The notes below the pieces were generated by a model, which worked only from the letters and a program-made list of their open reading frames with translations, had not been told where the DNA came from and did no database searches. A program made the position numbers and the translations under genes. Of a stretch of 64,000 bases of DNA, positions 8,748 to 16,719 are shown one piece after another; within the stretch, counting starts at the first letter, position 1, and every line of letters begins with the position of its first letter. The DNA is from Clostridiales bacterium (GTDB lineage Bacteria; Bacillota; Clostridia; Oscillospirales; Acutalibacteraceae): contig JAJQIJ010000021.1 in NCBI GenBank assembly GCA_021199275.1, positions 61,751 to 125,750 of the forward strand, in the 5' to 3' direction.

Positions 8748-8788
8748 AAAGCGGCGCCTGCTGCAACCGGGCGTCGCTTTAATTTTTT
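8748..8788 (+). terminator. Intrinsic terminator after the two-component operon
   Basis: A 13-bp stem (AAAGCGGCGCCTG / CGGGCGTCGCTTT, two G-T pairs, 7-nt loop) is followed by AATTTTTTT. It is immediately followed by CAATAACGGCCCCATTATTGA, an inverted repeat resembling a degenerate end of the dispersed element described elsewhere. Confidence 0.8.
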
Positions 8789-8832
8789 TCAATAACGGCC
8801 CCATTATTGAGCAGTTGGCAGTAATGTGTTTT

Positions 8833-9471
8833 TCAGTCTTTCTCTCGTTTTTTATAACCGCAGTCGCAGTAAGGTCCGCCGGAAGCTAATGTATATTCCC
8901 GAACGAAGTCAGATGCACCGCTTGCTTCGCTCATGGTGTAATCTAATCGGCACATGGCAGGAACGAAATCATATAACCCCAGTTCCCGCATTAATGTACA
9001 GATGCCGCAGGCGGTAAAACGGGCCTCATATCCGCTGCCGTCATCATAAGGATAAAATTCCATGTTCCACGAATAGGGGTTTCTGTCGGCAGCTCGAAGC
9101 TTCTCCGTGGCTTTCAGGGAAGCAATGTCATTGTCTGTAAATTTATTTTTGCCGCTTTGTCTGCAAAACCACTTCATTGGGGCAGTCATCATAGAATTGG
9201 CATAATATTCCGTCAGCCGCCCGACATCGGGGCGTTCGGGCATATTTAACACAAAAGCACAGAGCAGGGCGCAGTTGACAAGATTCATCTTAAACCTGTC
9301 CTTCTTTTCAAACTCGGGTACTGTTGCAATAATTTCTTTGTAACGCAACTTTGCTCTTTTACTCACCATTTTCGCCGTTTCACTGTCCAGCCCGAAATCC
9401 GTGCATAAGTTTTGCTCAAAAGATTTTCCGAACAAGGCCCACATTCCCATGGGCATTCCGATATATTTCAT
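8833..9471 (-). CDS. L-2-amino-thiazoline-4-carboxylic acid hydrolase-like protein
   Basis: 212-residue soluble protein resembling the ATC hydrolase family (Pfam L-2-amino-thiazoline-4-carboxylic acid hydrolase), whose founding member opens the thiazoline ring on the way to L-cysteine in Pseudomonas. Features seen are the helical N-terminal half, then EARFTACGICTLMRELGL and FVPAMCRLDY, and the tail GGPYCDCGYKKR with clustered Cys. The real substrate here is unknown. It is the last gene of a five-gene minus-strand cluster, 3 nt after the PanE-like gene. Confidence 0.65.
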   Translation of the reverse strand: MKYIGMPMGMWALFGKSFEQNLCTDFGLDSETAKMVSKRAKLRYKEIIATVPEFEKKDRFKMNLVNCALLCAFVLNMPERPDVGRLTEYYANSMMTAPMKWFCRQSGKNKFTDNDIASLKATEKLRAADRNPYSWNMEFYPYDDGSGYEARFTACGICTLMRELGLYDFVPAMCRLDYTMSEASGASDFVREYTLASGGPYCDCGYKKREKD

Positions 9472-9474
9472 GCC

Positions 9475-10416
9475 CTATCTCCCCTCTATTTTTGATTCTT
9501 TTCTGAGACTGTCCCACACAGGTGCGGGGATTTGAGCCTTTTTGCGCAGCTTTTCAAATTCCGCGTCAAGATATTGCATTTCGGCAACGGCATGCATGGC
9601 GTGGTCGCTGACGCAAAGTCTGCCTATAGGCGTTTTATATATGAAAAAGAATATTGCCGCCATAATAGGGCGTTTGGGGCCCGAAAAGCAGTTTTCGTCG
9701 CCTTTAGGAAGAATGGGAAATCCAAGCTTCTGCAAAATTGTATATCCTTCCAAAGCCGCATCCATAATGGCTTTTCTCTGGCAGTGGTTTGCCCGCGACA
9801 AGCGCCCGCCATTGATGTAACAAACATAACACATTGGCAAAACGCACACCGCATGGCATTTCAGCCATGCGTCCATTCGGTTTTCCCAAGTCAGGCGGCA
9901 GCCGGCCCCCATAAAAGCCGTATTCAGTTTATCTTGGAACTCTTGTGATAACGGCGCGCCAAGTCCGCCGAGCGTCATTCCGGCCCCGGCATGAATACTG
10001 ATAACCTTTTCGTCTTCCCGCCTGCCGGCAGTACCCTGAAAGCCGAAAGCGATTTCTTTTGGGGCGGGAGAGCCGGCCGCCGCCAGCCCTGCGGTTTTTA
10101 AAGCTGCCATATTATTTCCGACAAACACAATGTGCGGGCTTACATTTTCAGCGATTATCGGAGCCACTTCCGTAAGCTGCCCCGCCTGCATAACAACGAA
10201 AACCAGGCCATACTTATCGTCAGGCTCCAATATGTCAATCGTTTTCAAGCGGTCAACCGTTGTTTTTCTCTGCACATAATGGCGAATTACAAGCCCGTTT
10301 CTGTCAATGTTTTCTTTCCACTTTCCGCGAGCCAAAAGCGTAACATCGTTCTTTTTGCAAAGAATATGGGCAAGCTCACACCCGATGACCCCCGCACCAT
10401 AAATTAGGATTTTCAT
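9475..10416 (-). CDS. Ketopantoate reductase (ApbA/PanE) family protein
   Basis: NAD(P)-dependent 2-ketoacid-type reductase fold, 313 residues. The Rossmann motif IYGAGVIGCELAHIL is at residues 4-18 and VTLLARGKWKENI follows. A helical C-terminal domain occupies about 180-313. No pantothenate gene is adjacent, and the neighbours are a hydrolase and GNAT cluster. This is more likely a paralogue with an unknown substrate than PanE itself. ATG 10416 has GAGGGG upstream; it is 27 nt downstream of the membrane protein gene. Confidence 0.75.
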   Translation of the reverse strand: MKILIYGAGVIGCELAHILCKKNDVTLLARGKWKENIDRNGLVIRHYVQRKTTVDRLKTIDILEPDDKYGLVFVVMQAGQLTEVAPIIAENVSPHIVFVGNNMAALKTAGLAAAGSPAPKEIAFGFQGTAGRREDEKVISIHAGAGMTLGGLGAPLSQEFQDKLNTAFMGAGCRLTWENRMDAWLKCHAVCVLPMCYVCYINGGRLSRANHCQRKAIMDAALEGYTILQKLGFPILPKGDENCFSGPKRPIMAAIFFFIYKTPIGRLCVSDHAMHAVAEMQYLDAEFEKLRKKAQIPAPVWDSLRKESKIEGR

Positions 10417-10443
10417 GTGCTCCCCTCTCTGTAAGTGAATTCA

Positions 10444-10941
10444 TTAACCTGTCAATATGCCACAGCCCAGCGCCAACACAGCGCAGGCAGGAATATACAC
10501 AATAAAATGTATGATATGCGACTTCTTATTGTAGCCGAAGAAATGGCTTCTGTCTATGTTTTTTAATTCCGGATAATAACGAATAAAAAAATTCGAGTGG
10601 CAGAGAAGAAACCAGTCAAAAAAAATGATGTCGTAAATTTCCATGACATAGAGCATTGCAATAAACCGTGCAAAATATTTGAGCGGCCCAAAGTTATTTT
10701 GCGCGCCGTTGCAAATTGCCAAAGCACAAGCACCAATAAAAAGCAGCACGGCAAATATGACAATTATCCAGCCGATAACATGAGCACCCTTGAAACGCTC
10801 TTTTTTGTCTGGAATCACGGCCAAGTTTTCCTTAGGCGCAGAGGAGAAAAGCCGCTTGTCCTGAATAAAGCCGACTGCGCCGTAGAGCATAAGAAAGTAG
10901 CCGAGCATAATCATAAGCACGGAAATTAACGTTACTATCAT
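10444..10941 (-). CDS. Four-helix membrane protein of unknown function
   Basis: 165 residues with four predicted membrane spans: about 2-24, 57-80, 90-113 and 145-164. Between the last two is a conserved-looking polar segment IDRSHFFGYNKKSHIIHF. The start is at MIVTLISVL (10941), where AAAGGAGAT lies 7 nt upstream; an ATG 18 nt earlier has no site. I do not recognise a named family. It lies between the alpha/beta hydrolase and the PanE-like gene and is probably cotranscribed with them. Confidence 0.65.
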   Translation of the reverse strand: MIVTLISVLMIMLGYFLMLYGAVGFIQDKRLFSSAPKENLAVIPDKKERFKGAHVIGWIIVIFAVLLFIGACALAICNGAQNNFGPLKYFARFIAMLYVMEIYDIIFFDWFLLCHSNFFIRYYPELKNIDRSHFFGYNKKSHIIHFIVYIPACAVLALGCGILTG

Positions 10942-11056
10942 ATGTTTATCTCCTTTCAAGTTACACTAAAAGATTTTTCAGGCAAGACAGGGTCTGCACT
11001 TGCACACAGTAATTAAGTGTTCTTTATTCTCATGAAAAAGCAGTGACTTGCAGCTG

Positions 11057-11782
11057 TTAACCGGTGATAATTTTGCAGAAGTTTTCTGTTTCATTTAAGA
11101 TGAACGTGCAGTGGGCATACCCGTCTTGTATCATGGGAGTGAACGGATAATCTGCGTTTTCAAAAAATTTCAGCCCCCGGATATAAGAATCCTTACTGCC
11201 GTACATAACAATCAGATTGTCTGATGAATAAACTGCGTTTGGCACCGTTTTGATACCTTTCATGGCGTCAGATATGATATTTTTGACTGTCTGTTTTGAA
11301 TAGTGCGCCAGCACCTGTTTCATGGAGTCGCCCACCTGCGGATAGGTTTCATCTATCGATTTGAGCTTGTCCGGGTGCTTTCTGCATTGGTGTACCAGAT
11401 ATATAGTCAACCAATAGTTGAGAATTCTGATGGCTGCATTAAAACGAGCGAACGGCGCTCCGTCAAATACCGTTTTGCTGATTTGCAGCTTTCTGCTTAT
11501 CAGAATTTCCCAAGCGACAACACAGCCTAATGACTCTGCGCACATACAATGAAACTCGGTTATTCCATTCGACAAAAGAAACGAGAGAATTTGCTGAGCC
11601 TCTTCTTTTGCGCTGTTGTATACGCTGTCATCTTCAATGTTGTGTCCATTCAGCGTCGGGACTATCAGGCAGTATTCTTTTAAATGCGGATATAACGGTT
11701 CAAAACATCTGCCGTCAGCCACGCTTGGGTGTATGAGCAGAATTTTGGGTAATGCCTTGTCTCCAAAGACATCTACTTTCAT
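11057..11782 (-). CDS. Alpha/beta hydrolase
   Basis: 241-residue alpha/beta-hydrolase fold protein. The nucleophile elbow is CAESLGC (about 82-88), a variant of G-x-S-x-G with Ala at the first position. The oxyanion region is near LLIHPSVADGR, and candidate acid and His lie near SKDSYIRG and GYAHCTF at the C-terminus. Substrate unknown. Its ATG overlaps the stop of the GNAT gene by 4 nt, so the two are translationally coupled. Confidence 0.75.
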   Translation of the reverse strand: MKVDVFGDKALPKILLIHPSVADGRCFEPLYPHLKEYCLIVPTLNGHNIEDDSVYNSAKEEAQQILSFLLSNGITEFHCMCAESLGCVVAWEILISRKLQISKTVFDGAPFARFNAAIRILNYWLTIYLVHQCRKHPDKLKSIDETYPQVGDSMKQVLAHYSKQTVKNIISDAMKGIKTVPNAVYSSDNLIVMYGSKDSYIRGLKFFENADYPFTPMIQDGYAHCTFILNETENFCKIITG

Positions 11783-12417
11783 AAGCTCTGTCCTTTCAGA
11801 CTGTACTCATAAACAAGGGATTTGTTTTCAGAGCTATCTTTAAAAGGTTTTGATGCAACCAGGCGGAAGCGGTGCTTATCGTAAAACTGATAGGACGCAA
11901 GGGTATTGGTGAACAGTCGGACAGTATCTGTTCCGGCTGCCTGCGCTTTGGCCATAAATTGATTAAGCAGCGCAGTGCCAAGTCCCTTTCGGTAATGACT
12001 CATGGAACATAATGCGACAAGTTCCAAATCGCATTTTCCAAACATATCCTTATCTTTTTCTAAAAGCTGGGCATAAAATCTGTCAAACTGCGCTTTGAAC
12101 GCGTCTGACAATTTATACATCTTCAGATAAAACTTGAAAAACATTCGCCACCAAACGCCATAGTGTTTTTTTGCAGCATAGGTATTGGCGAGCTTTTTGT
12201 CAAATTCCGGGCTGTATTTGCCGCAAATTAAACCGACAACCTTTTTACTGTCATTTTCTGCTACAAGAGTAAAATTGCACTTTTCCAGCAAAACCTGTAT
12301 ATAATCTTGCAGAAAGAGCCTGTCATTTTCACTGATTGGGCAGCTAAAAAAGCTTTCATAAAGGCAAACGGTGCAGTCGGCAAGGTCTGTTTCTTTATAA
12401 GGGCGGACATTAAACAT
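11779..12417 (-). CDS. GNAT-family N-acetyltransferase
   Basis: 212 residues from ATG 12417 (AGAGGATAT upstream). The acetyl-CoA-binding motif A is SHYRKGLGTALLNQFM (about 135-150), followed by the motif B region (YDKHRFRLVASKPF). The insert at about 60-115 is longer than in small GNATs. The acceptor is unknown. It is the first gene of the accessory cluster; transcription probably starts at the promoter near 12657, giving a roughly 230-nt leader that contains a copy of the dispersed element. Confidence 0.8.
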   Translation of the reverse strand: MFNVRPYKETDLADCTVCLYESFFSCPISENDRLFLQDYIQVLLEKCNFTLVAENDSKKVVGLICGKYSPEFDKKLANTYAAKKHYGVWWRMFFKFYLKMYKLSDAFKAQFDRFYAQLLEKDKDMFGKCDLELVALCSMSHYRKGLGTALLNQFMAKAQAAGTDTVRLFTNTLASYQFYDKHRFRLVASKPFKDSSENKSLVYEYSLKGQSL

Positions 12418-12487
12418 AATGATATCCTCTCTAAAAATAATATATTTTTTAACGCTCAAGAATTGATTTTCGACAGTTAACTGACAT

Positions 12488-12588
12488 TCAACAAGGGCTT
12501 GCCGTTATTCAACGTGGCAAGCGACAGCCGCTGCGTTAATCAGGCCCCGCCGCCTATAGAGGCGGTGACATTTCTTACCTAAGTTATT
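12488..12588 (+). repeat. Dispersed element, copy 1 (short form)
   Basis: Left end AAGGGCTTGCCGTTATTCAACGT (split here for clarity as AAGGGCTTGCC + GTTATTCAACGT), then GCGACAGCCGCTG, a GCC/GGC-rich hairpin, and right end TGACATTTCTTACCTAAGTTATT in two parts (TGACATTTC, CCTAAGTTATT). Internally shorter than copy 4. It lies in the leader of the GNAT cluster. Confidence 0.75.
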
Positions 12589-12636
12589 GCCGCGGCGCGG
12601 CTTTTAAATGAAAACGAATATGATTGGCAAACTTCG

Positions 12637-12685
12637 GGTTAGCTATGCCTAACCATATTATATAACAAAGCAAATATATTTGCAA
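12637..12685 (-). promoter_or_regulatory. Promoter with overlapping inverted-repeat operator
   Basis: Minus strand: TTGCAA (12685-12680), 17-nt spacer, TATAAT (12662-12657). Two bases downstream begins the inverted repeat GGTTAG-N6-CTAACC (12654-12637), covering the predicted start site, where a repressor would block initiation. The half-sites resemble those of DtxR/IdeR-type metal repressors (GGTTAG/CTAACC), but the 6-nt spacing differs from the classical 1-nt form. Regulator identity is therefore open. Expected to drive the GNAT cluster. Confidence 0.6.
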
Positions 12686-12736
12686 GCTATATTTGAAAAA
12701 TTTAATTTAATAAGTTCTTGAAAGACATTAAATTTT

Positions 12737-12838
12737 GGGGCAAGAGCCGCAGCAGCCCCGGTTGGGGCTTGTGAACGCCGCTGATTAGAATTCAAAAAGA
12801 GCCGCCTGTAAAGCCATGGGCATTTTTACTAAATTATT
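12737..12838 (+). repeat. Dispersed element, copy 2 (left end lost)
   Basis: Shares GCCGCAGCAGCCCCGG..GGGGCTTGTG, CGCCGCTGATTAGAATT and the right end CATTTTTACTAAATTATT with the copy at 63030. The AAGGGC left end is missing. The last bases touch the stop codon of the gene on its right. Confidence 0.6.
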
Positions 12839-13401
12839 TAGACTGTTTCGTTATGCTCGCCGCCAATTGAGTCTGCAAAAATTAAATATGCATAGTCTTC
12901 TCTGTCATTTGTGCCGCTGCCCTCATTGTCGCTGGCATAATAAGTGCACACGCGTCTGTCAGGCAGCAATATGCCCTCTGCAAAGTCGGGCCAGCAGTCT
13001 ATTTTAGCCCCTATCAAGATATTCCCTTTAAGAAGAAGCGCGCGAATTTCCTTATAATCACTTAACTTTACAGAATATTTTCGCAAATCCTCTTTCGTGA
13101 CAGAGCCATATGCCGTTGAATAGAATTTACTTGACTGTGTAACATAATAAAATTCCATCTGTTCTTCAATAGTTTTTCCGGACAAAATTTTAAGAACATT
13201 TTCACTGACTTCATATTCTGCGTCGCCGGGGTCATACTGTTCGCAGAAAAAATCTCTGCCGTTTTTATGGCGAAATCTTTTCACCCCATGTTCGTCTGTA
13301 ACAAGCAGAGTTTCCCACTCGCCACGCTGTTCGCCGTAATCTTCCATTATGTCTGCTATAGTTCTGTTTTCAATGTAATCTTTAAATGAATTTTCGCTCA
13401 T
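12838..13401 (-). CDS. Hypothetical protein, acidic and soluble
   Basis: 187 residues, no signal peptide or membrane span, rich in Glu, Asp and Tyr. It begins MSENSFKDYIENRTIADIME. I do not recognise a family; the middle (SVKLSDYKEIRALLLKGN, ILIGAKIDCWPDF) suggests an alpha/beta fold. The stop codon lies at the right edge of a dispersed-element copy. The neighbour on the 5' side is a nucleotidyltransferase-like gene 78 nt away. Confidence 0.6.
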   Translation of the reverse strand: MSENSFKDYIENRTIADIMEDYGEQRGEWETLLVTDEHGVKRFRHKNGRDFFCEQYDPGDAEYEVSENVLKILSGKTIEEQMEFYYVTQSSKFYSTAYGSVTKEDLRKYSVKLSDYKEIRALLLKGNILIGAKIDCWPDFAEGILLPDRRVCTYYASDNEGSGTNDREDYAYLIFADSIGGEHNETV

Positions 13402-13478
13402 AACATAGCACTTTCTTTCATTAATTTAGCGGTGATAGAGTCCTGTTCGCAATAAGCGGCAGGTTTTCACCTTTACCT

Positions 13479-14552
13479 TCAGCGGCGGCGCGGTTTAATG
13501 GCAAGTTCTTCAAAAACAGAGCGTTCTGCCTGCGAAAGTTCGCAGTCAAAAGAGTCCTGCCGCGGTGATTGTTTCTTTTTGCCTTTTGCAAAAAGATTTT
13601 TAAAAAACGCCGCGATTTTTTCAAAAAGCGACTGCTTTTTTTTCACTTTATGTGCAGAGTCAGAGCCCAAAACACAGCCTTCCAGCACTGCCGCGCAAAG
13701 AGTTTCATAAAGATATGCCGCGCCCCTGTCGGCAAATGTAAAATCAATTGCCAAAGGCGTGTTAAACCATTTTTTTGAAAGCGCAAGCAGCGCAAGCGCC
13801 GTTGCTTTAATTCTTATATTTTCGCACAGGTTTATAAATTTGGGCATATTTATTTGCGGGTAATTTCTTATTATAACGTCAATATCCATCACCATTCTTA
13901 CGCTTGAACCGCCTATTTTCAGGTGGTGAGCTATATGCGTTATAACATAAAGCAGGTGGTAAACCGGGCGTAATTTATATGTATAACCGCTTTGTTCGCT
14001 GATGTCGTCAAACGGTGTGGAAAAATAAATTTTACTTTGGATATTTATGCTTTCAAGCTCGTTTGTAAGTTCAAAAGCTTCGTTTTTCAAGTACAGGCTT
14101 GCCGTGTTGTTTGAAAGAAAGTCAACCTTAAAGCCCTTTTTTCGCAAAATGTCAATTGCATTGAAATAGTCAGACGAGCGCAGCACCACGTCAGTGTCGC
14201 TGCTGGTGCGCAGCTCAGGTTCCGGGTATAGATTGCAAAGCACCGCGCCCTTTACAATTAAATGCGGTATTTTGGCTGCCGACAGCGCGCTCACCATAGA
14301 CGACAGTGCTTCAAGCTTTTGGTAATAGCTGCCGTTTGCGCTTTCATATGCCAAATTAAACAGCGCCAGGTTGTTGCCCGCAGGGCGGTATTCGCGCTGA
14401 ATCAGCTTTATTTCTTTTGCAATAACAGGGGTTACGGCATGTTTTTCGGCAAGTGAAAATATTTCTTTCCATTCTATATTCTTTTCGGCCTTTGGCGCAA
14501 GGGTGTTAGCATAGCATGAAAGCAGATAAATGAAATATTCTTTTGCGTCCAT
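13479..14552 (-). CDS. Nucleotidyltransferase-family protein (NTP_transf_5-like)
   Basis: 357 residues from ATG 14552 (GGTGAG upstream); an ATG 12 codons earlier is possible. Features of the uncharacterised nucleotidyltransferase family (PF14907) are KGAVLCNLYPEPELRTSSDTDVV near residue 105 (given here as KGAVLCNLYPEP and RTSSDTDVV). The SDTD acidic pair would bind metal, and a helical domain carries HIAHHLKIGG. The basic, low-complexity tail (after about 310) is atypical. Members often sit near capsule or surface-peptide loci, but nothing here fixes its target. Confidence 0.65.
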   Translation of the reverse strand: MDAKEYFIYLLSCYANTLAPKAEKNIEWKEIFSLAEKHAVTPVIAKEIKLIQREYRPAGNNLALFNLAYESANGSYYQKLEALSSMVSALSAAKIPHLIVKGAVLCNLYPEPELRTSSDTDVVLRSSDYFNAIDILRKKGFKVDFLSNNTASLYLKNEAFELTNELESINIQSKIYFSTPFDDISEQSGYTYKLRPVYHLLYVITHIAHHLKIGGSSVRMVMDIDVIIRNYPQINMPKFINLCENIRIKATALALLALSKKWFNTPLAIDFTFADRGAAYLYETLCAAVLEGCVLGSDSAHKVKKKQSLFEKIAAFFKNLFAKGKKKQSPRQDSFDCELSQAERSVFEELAIKPRRR

Positions 14553-14704
14553 ACTCTCACCCCTTTTAAGCAACATGTTTTTCGGCATATAAAAAACAAA
14601 TGCCGCAGGCAGCGCCGCCGGGCGGCGGGCGCATTACCCCTTATTGCTTATAATAACAGAATGAAAGCTGAATTTCAAGTTTGGCGCGCTTTATATTTAA
14701 AACT

Positions 14705-16336
14705 TTAGCCCCAAACCTCAATTACGGCAAGCGAAACGGCGGCAAAATGGTCTGCAATATGTTCAATGCCGCTTATTATTTCAGAAAATTTGAAAGCAAG
14801 CGCCGCAGAGCATTCACCGCTTTCAAGGCGCGCAACATGCAGCGACTTAAAGCGCCTGTGCAGGCTGTCAACGCTGTCTTCAAGCTCTGCTGCGCGCTTG
14901 GCAAGCTGCGCGTCGTTACGGCGAAAAGAGCCGGTGCTGACATCTGCAAGAGCTTTAAGCACACAGCCGATTTCGTCAATTTCACCCAAGGCGCTTTCAG
15001 ACAGTGCTATATCCTTTATTTTCTTTTTGGCAGCCGCTATTTTCATGCTGTAATCTGCCGCTTTTGCAAAATCTTCCACAGCCTGAAAGAGCAAAAACAC
15101 CTTTTTACTGTCGTCTTTGCTTATGCTTTCGCGACTTATTCTGATTATATAGCCTTTCAGAATTTCCTCATATTCGTCTATCTGCTTTTTTAACTTTTGC
15201 AGCCTTTTGTCGCCCTCGTCGCTGTAATTGTTTACCATTTCAAGCGCTAAAGCGGCGCTTTCATTTACGGAGTCTGCCATTTTAAAGCCAAGCTCGCGGC
15301 ATTTTTCAATGGTGTAAGACGGGCTGATAAAAAGATTTTCATCAATATATTTATCTTGCATGCTGTCATTGCCGCTTTTTACGGTTTTAACGGCAAGCCT
15401 TTCAAGCTGCTTTGAAAACGGCAAAAGCAGCAGCGTTGCAAAAATATTAAACACCGAATGAATAATTGCAATTTCAAACGGCGACACGGCGTTTTGGGCG
15501 AAATCAAAGCTGAATATTGCATTTGCGCCGTAAAACAGCGCCATGGCAAGCGCCACGCCTATTAAATTAAAATAAAGGTGCACAAAAGCCGCCCTTTTTG
15601 CATTTTTTGACGTGCCCACAGACGAAATCAGCGTTGTGGCGCAGGTGCCTATGTTCTGCCCCAATATTATGGGAAACGCTGTTAAAAAGCTGACTGAGCC
15701 CGTAAGTGACAACGCCTGTAAAATGCCCACGGACGCACTTGAAGACTGTATAACCGCGGTAAGCAGAGCGCCGGCGATTATGCCCAGCACGGGGTTGCTG
15801 AATTTTATCAGCAAAGACGAAAATTCGGCGCTGTCTGCAAGAGTTGACATGGCAGAGCTCATGTTGCCCATGCCAAGCATTAAAACCGAAAAGCCCGCCA
15901 ACACCGCGCCTGTGTTTTTCGGCTTTTCACTTTTGGCAAACAGCAGCAGAAAAACACCTATAACCGCAAGCACCGGCGCAAAGGTGGCAGGTTTAAACAG
16001 CTGCACAAAGAAATTGTCTGAACTTATTCCGGCAAGAGACAACACCCACGCCGTAAAGGTGGTGCCTATATTAGCCCCCATAATTATGCTGACAGCCCTT
16101 GAAAGGCGCATAATGCCCGAATTAACAAAGCCCACCACCATAACCGTGACAGCTGACGACGACTGGGTTACGGCAGTCACGCCCGCGCCGAGCAGCACGC
16201 CTTTATATTGCTTGTTTGTCATTTTTTCAAGCACGCTTTCAAGCCTGCCGCCGGAAATTTTTTCAAGGGAATCGCCCATAATATTCATTCCAAGCAAAAA
16301 AAGCGCCAGCCCTGACAATAAAAGTAAAATATTCAT
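14705..16336 (-). CDS. Na+/phosphate cotransporter with C-terminal PhoU-like domain
   Basis: 543-residue membrane protein of the NptA/PNaS family. It has a duplicated Na/Pi core: the first QSSSA motif is about residue 66 (TAVTQSSSAVTVMVVGF) and the second about 215 (TAVIQSSSASVGILQAL). There are eight or more spans up to about 330, then a cytosolic helical PhoU-like domain (about 345-540). The start at MNILLLLSGLALFLLG (16336) follows AGGTG. Its promoter region carries TTTACA-N5-TTTACA, the same box as the PhoP-like regulator, suggesting induction in low phosphate. Confidence 0.9.
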   Translation of the reverse strand: MNILLLLSGLALFLLGMNIMGDSLEKISGGRLESVLEKMTNKQYKGVLLGAGVTAVTQSSSAVTVMVVGFVNSGIMRLSRAVSIIMGANIGTTFTAWVLSLAGISSDNFFVQLFKPATFAPVLAVIGVFLLLFAKSEKPKNTGAVLAGFSVLMLGMGNMSSAMSTLADSAEFSSLLIKFSNPVLGIIAGALLTAVIQSSSASVGILQALSLTGSVSFLTAFPIILGQNIGTCATTLISSVGTSKNAKRAAFVHLYFNLIGVALAMALFYGANAIFSFDFAQNAVSPFEIAIIHSVFNIFATLLLLPFSKQLERLAVKTVKSGNDSMQDKYIDENLFISPSYTIEKCRELGFKMADSVNESAALALEMVNNYSDEGDKRLQKLKKQIDEYEEILKGYIIRISRESISKDDSKKVFLLFQAVEDFAKAADYSMKIAAAKKKIKDIALSESALGEIDEIGCVLKALADVSTGSFRRNDAQLAKRAAELEDSVDSLHRRFKSLHVARLESGECSAALAFKFSEIISGIEHIADHFAAVSLAVIEVWG

Positions 16337-16719
16337 TTCGTTACACCTGTTTTCAGTATTGAGTTTTTCCTGTTTTTTAAAAAATATCTTATCTGTCATA
16401 TAATAAAAACAGAAAATCAAATTGACTGCCGCATTTGTGTAAAAAAAATGTAAAGGCACAGGTGTTGAAAATAAAAAAACATAGTGCTAAAATAACTTCG
16501 GCACGAAATACTACCCGGCTCTATGGGCGGCGGGGCGATTTTTAAACAGCGTTCAGGGCATTTTTCCGCTTTGGCTTGTTGAACAAAACCCACGGGCAAA
16601 AACAACTGCTTTTTTTACGCTTTTTTTGAAACGTGCCAGCTGTTTTTAATAAATTCGGGCAAACCGGCAAACGCGCCGCAGCCCAAATAAAATTTTCACG
16701 GAAAAGAGAATGATTTTAT
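16337..16719. other. Intergenic region between Na/Pi cotransporter and MATE gene
   Basis: Contains the Pho-box-like repeat at 16438-16454 for the minus-strand transporter and AT-rich -10 candidates near 16400. The remainder (16490-16700) has GC-rich stretches but no gene or clear terminator that I can support. Confidence 0.6.
16438..16454 (-). promoter_or_regulatory. Pho-box-like direct repeat TTTACA-N5-TTTACA
   Basis: On the minus strand TTTACA (16454-16449), five T, TTTACA (16443-16438), about 100 nt before the Na/Pi cotransporter start. The hexamers and spacing are the same as upstream of the PhoP-like regulator at 6293. Confidence 0.55.

Larger units (their letters stand above)
12418..12837. 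other. Gene-free interval with promoter, operator and two element copies
   Basis: Holds two copies of the dispersed element (12488-12588 and 12737-12838). Between them is a minus-strand promoter whose start region is covered by an inverted repeat. No supportable coding sequence was found. Confidence 0.7.

Noticed and set aside
14585..14660. Possible element fragment (GGGCGCATTACCCCTTATT)
   Set aside because: Short resemblance to the right end only; no interior blocks.
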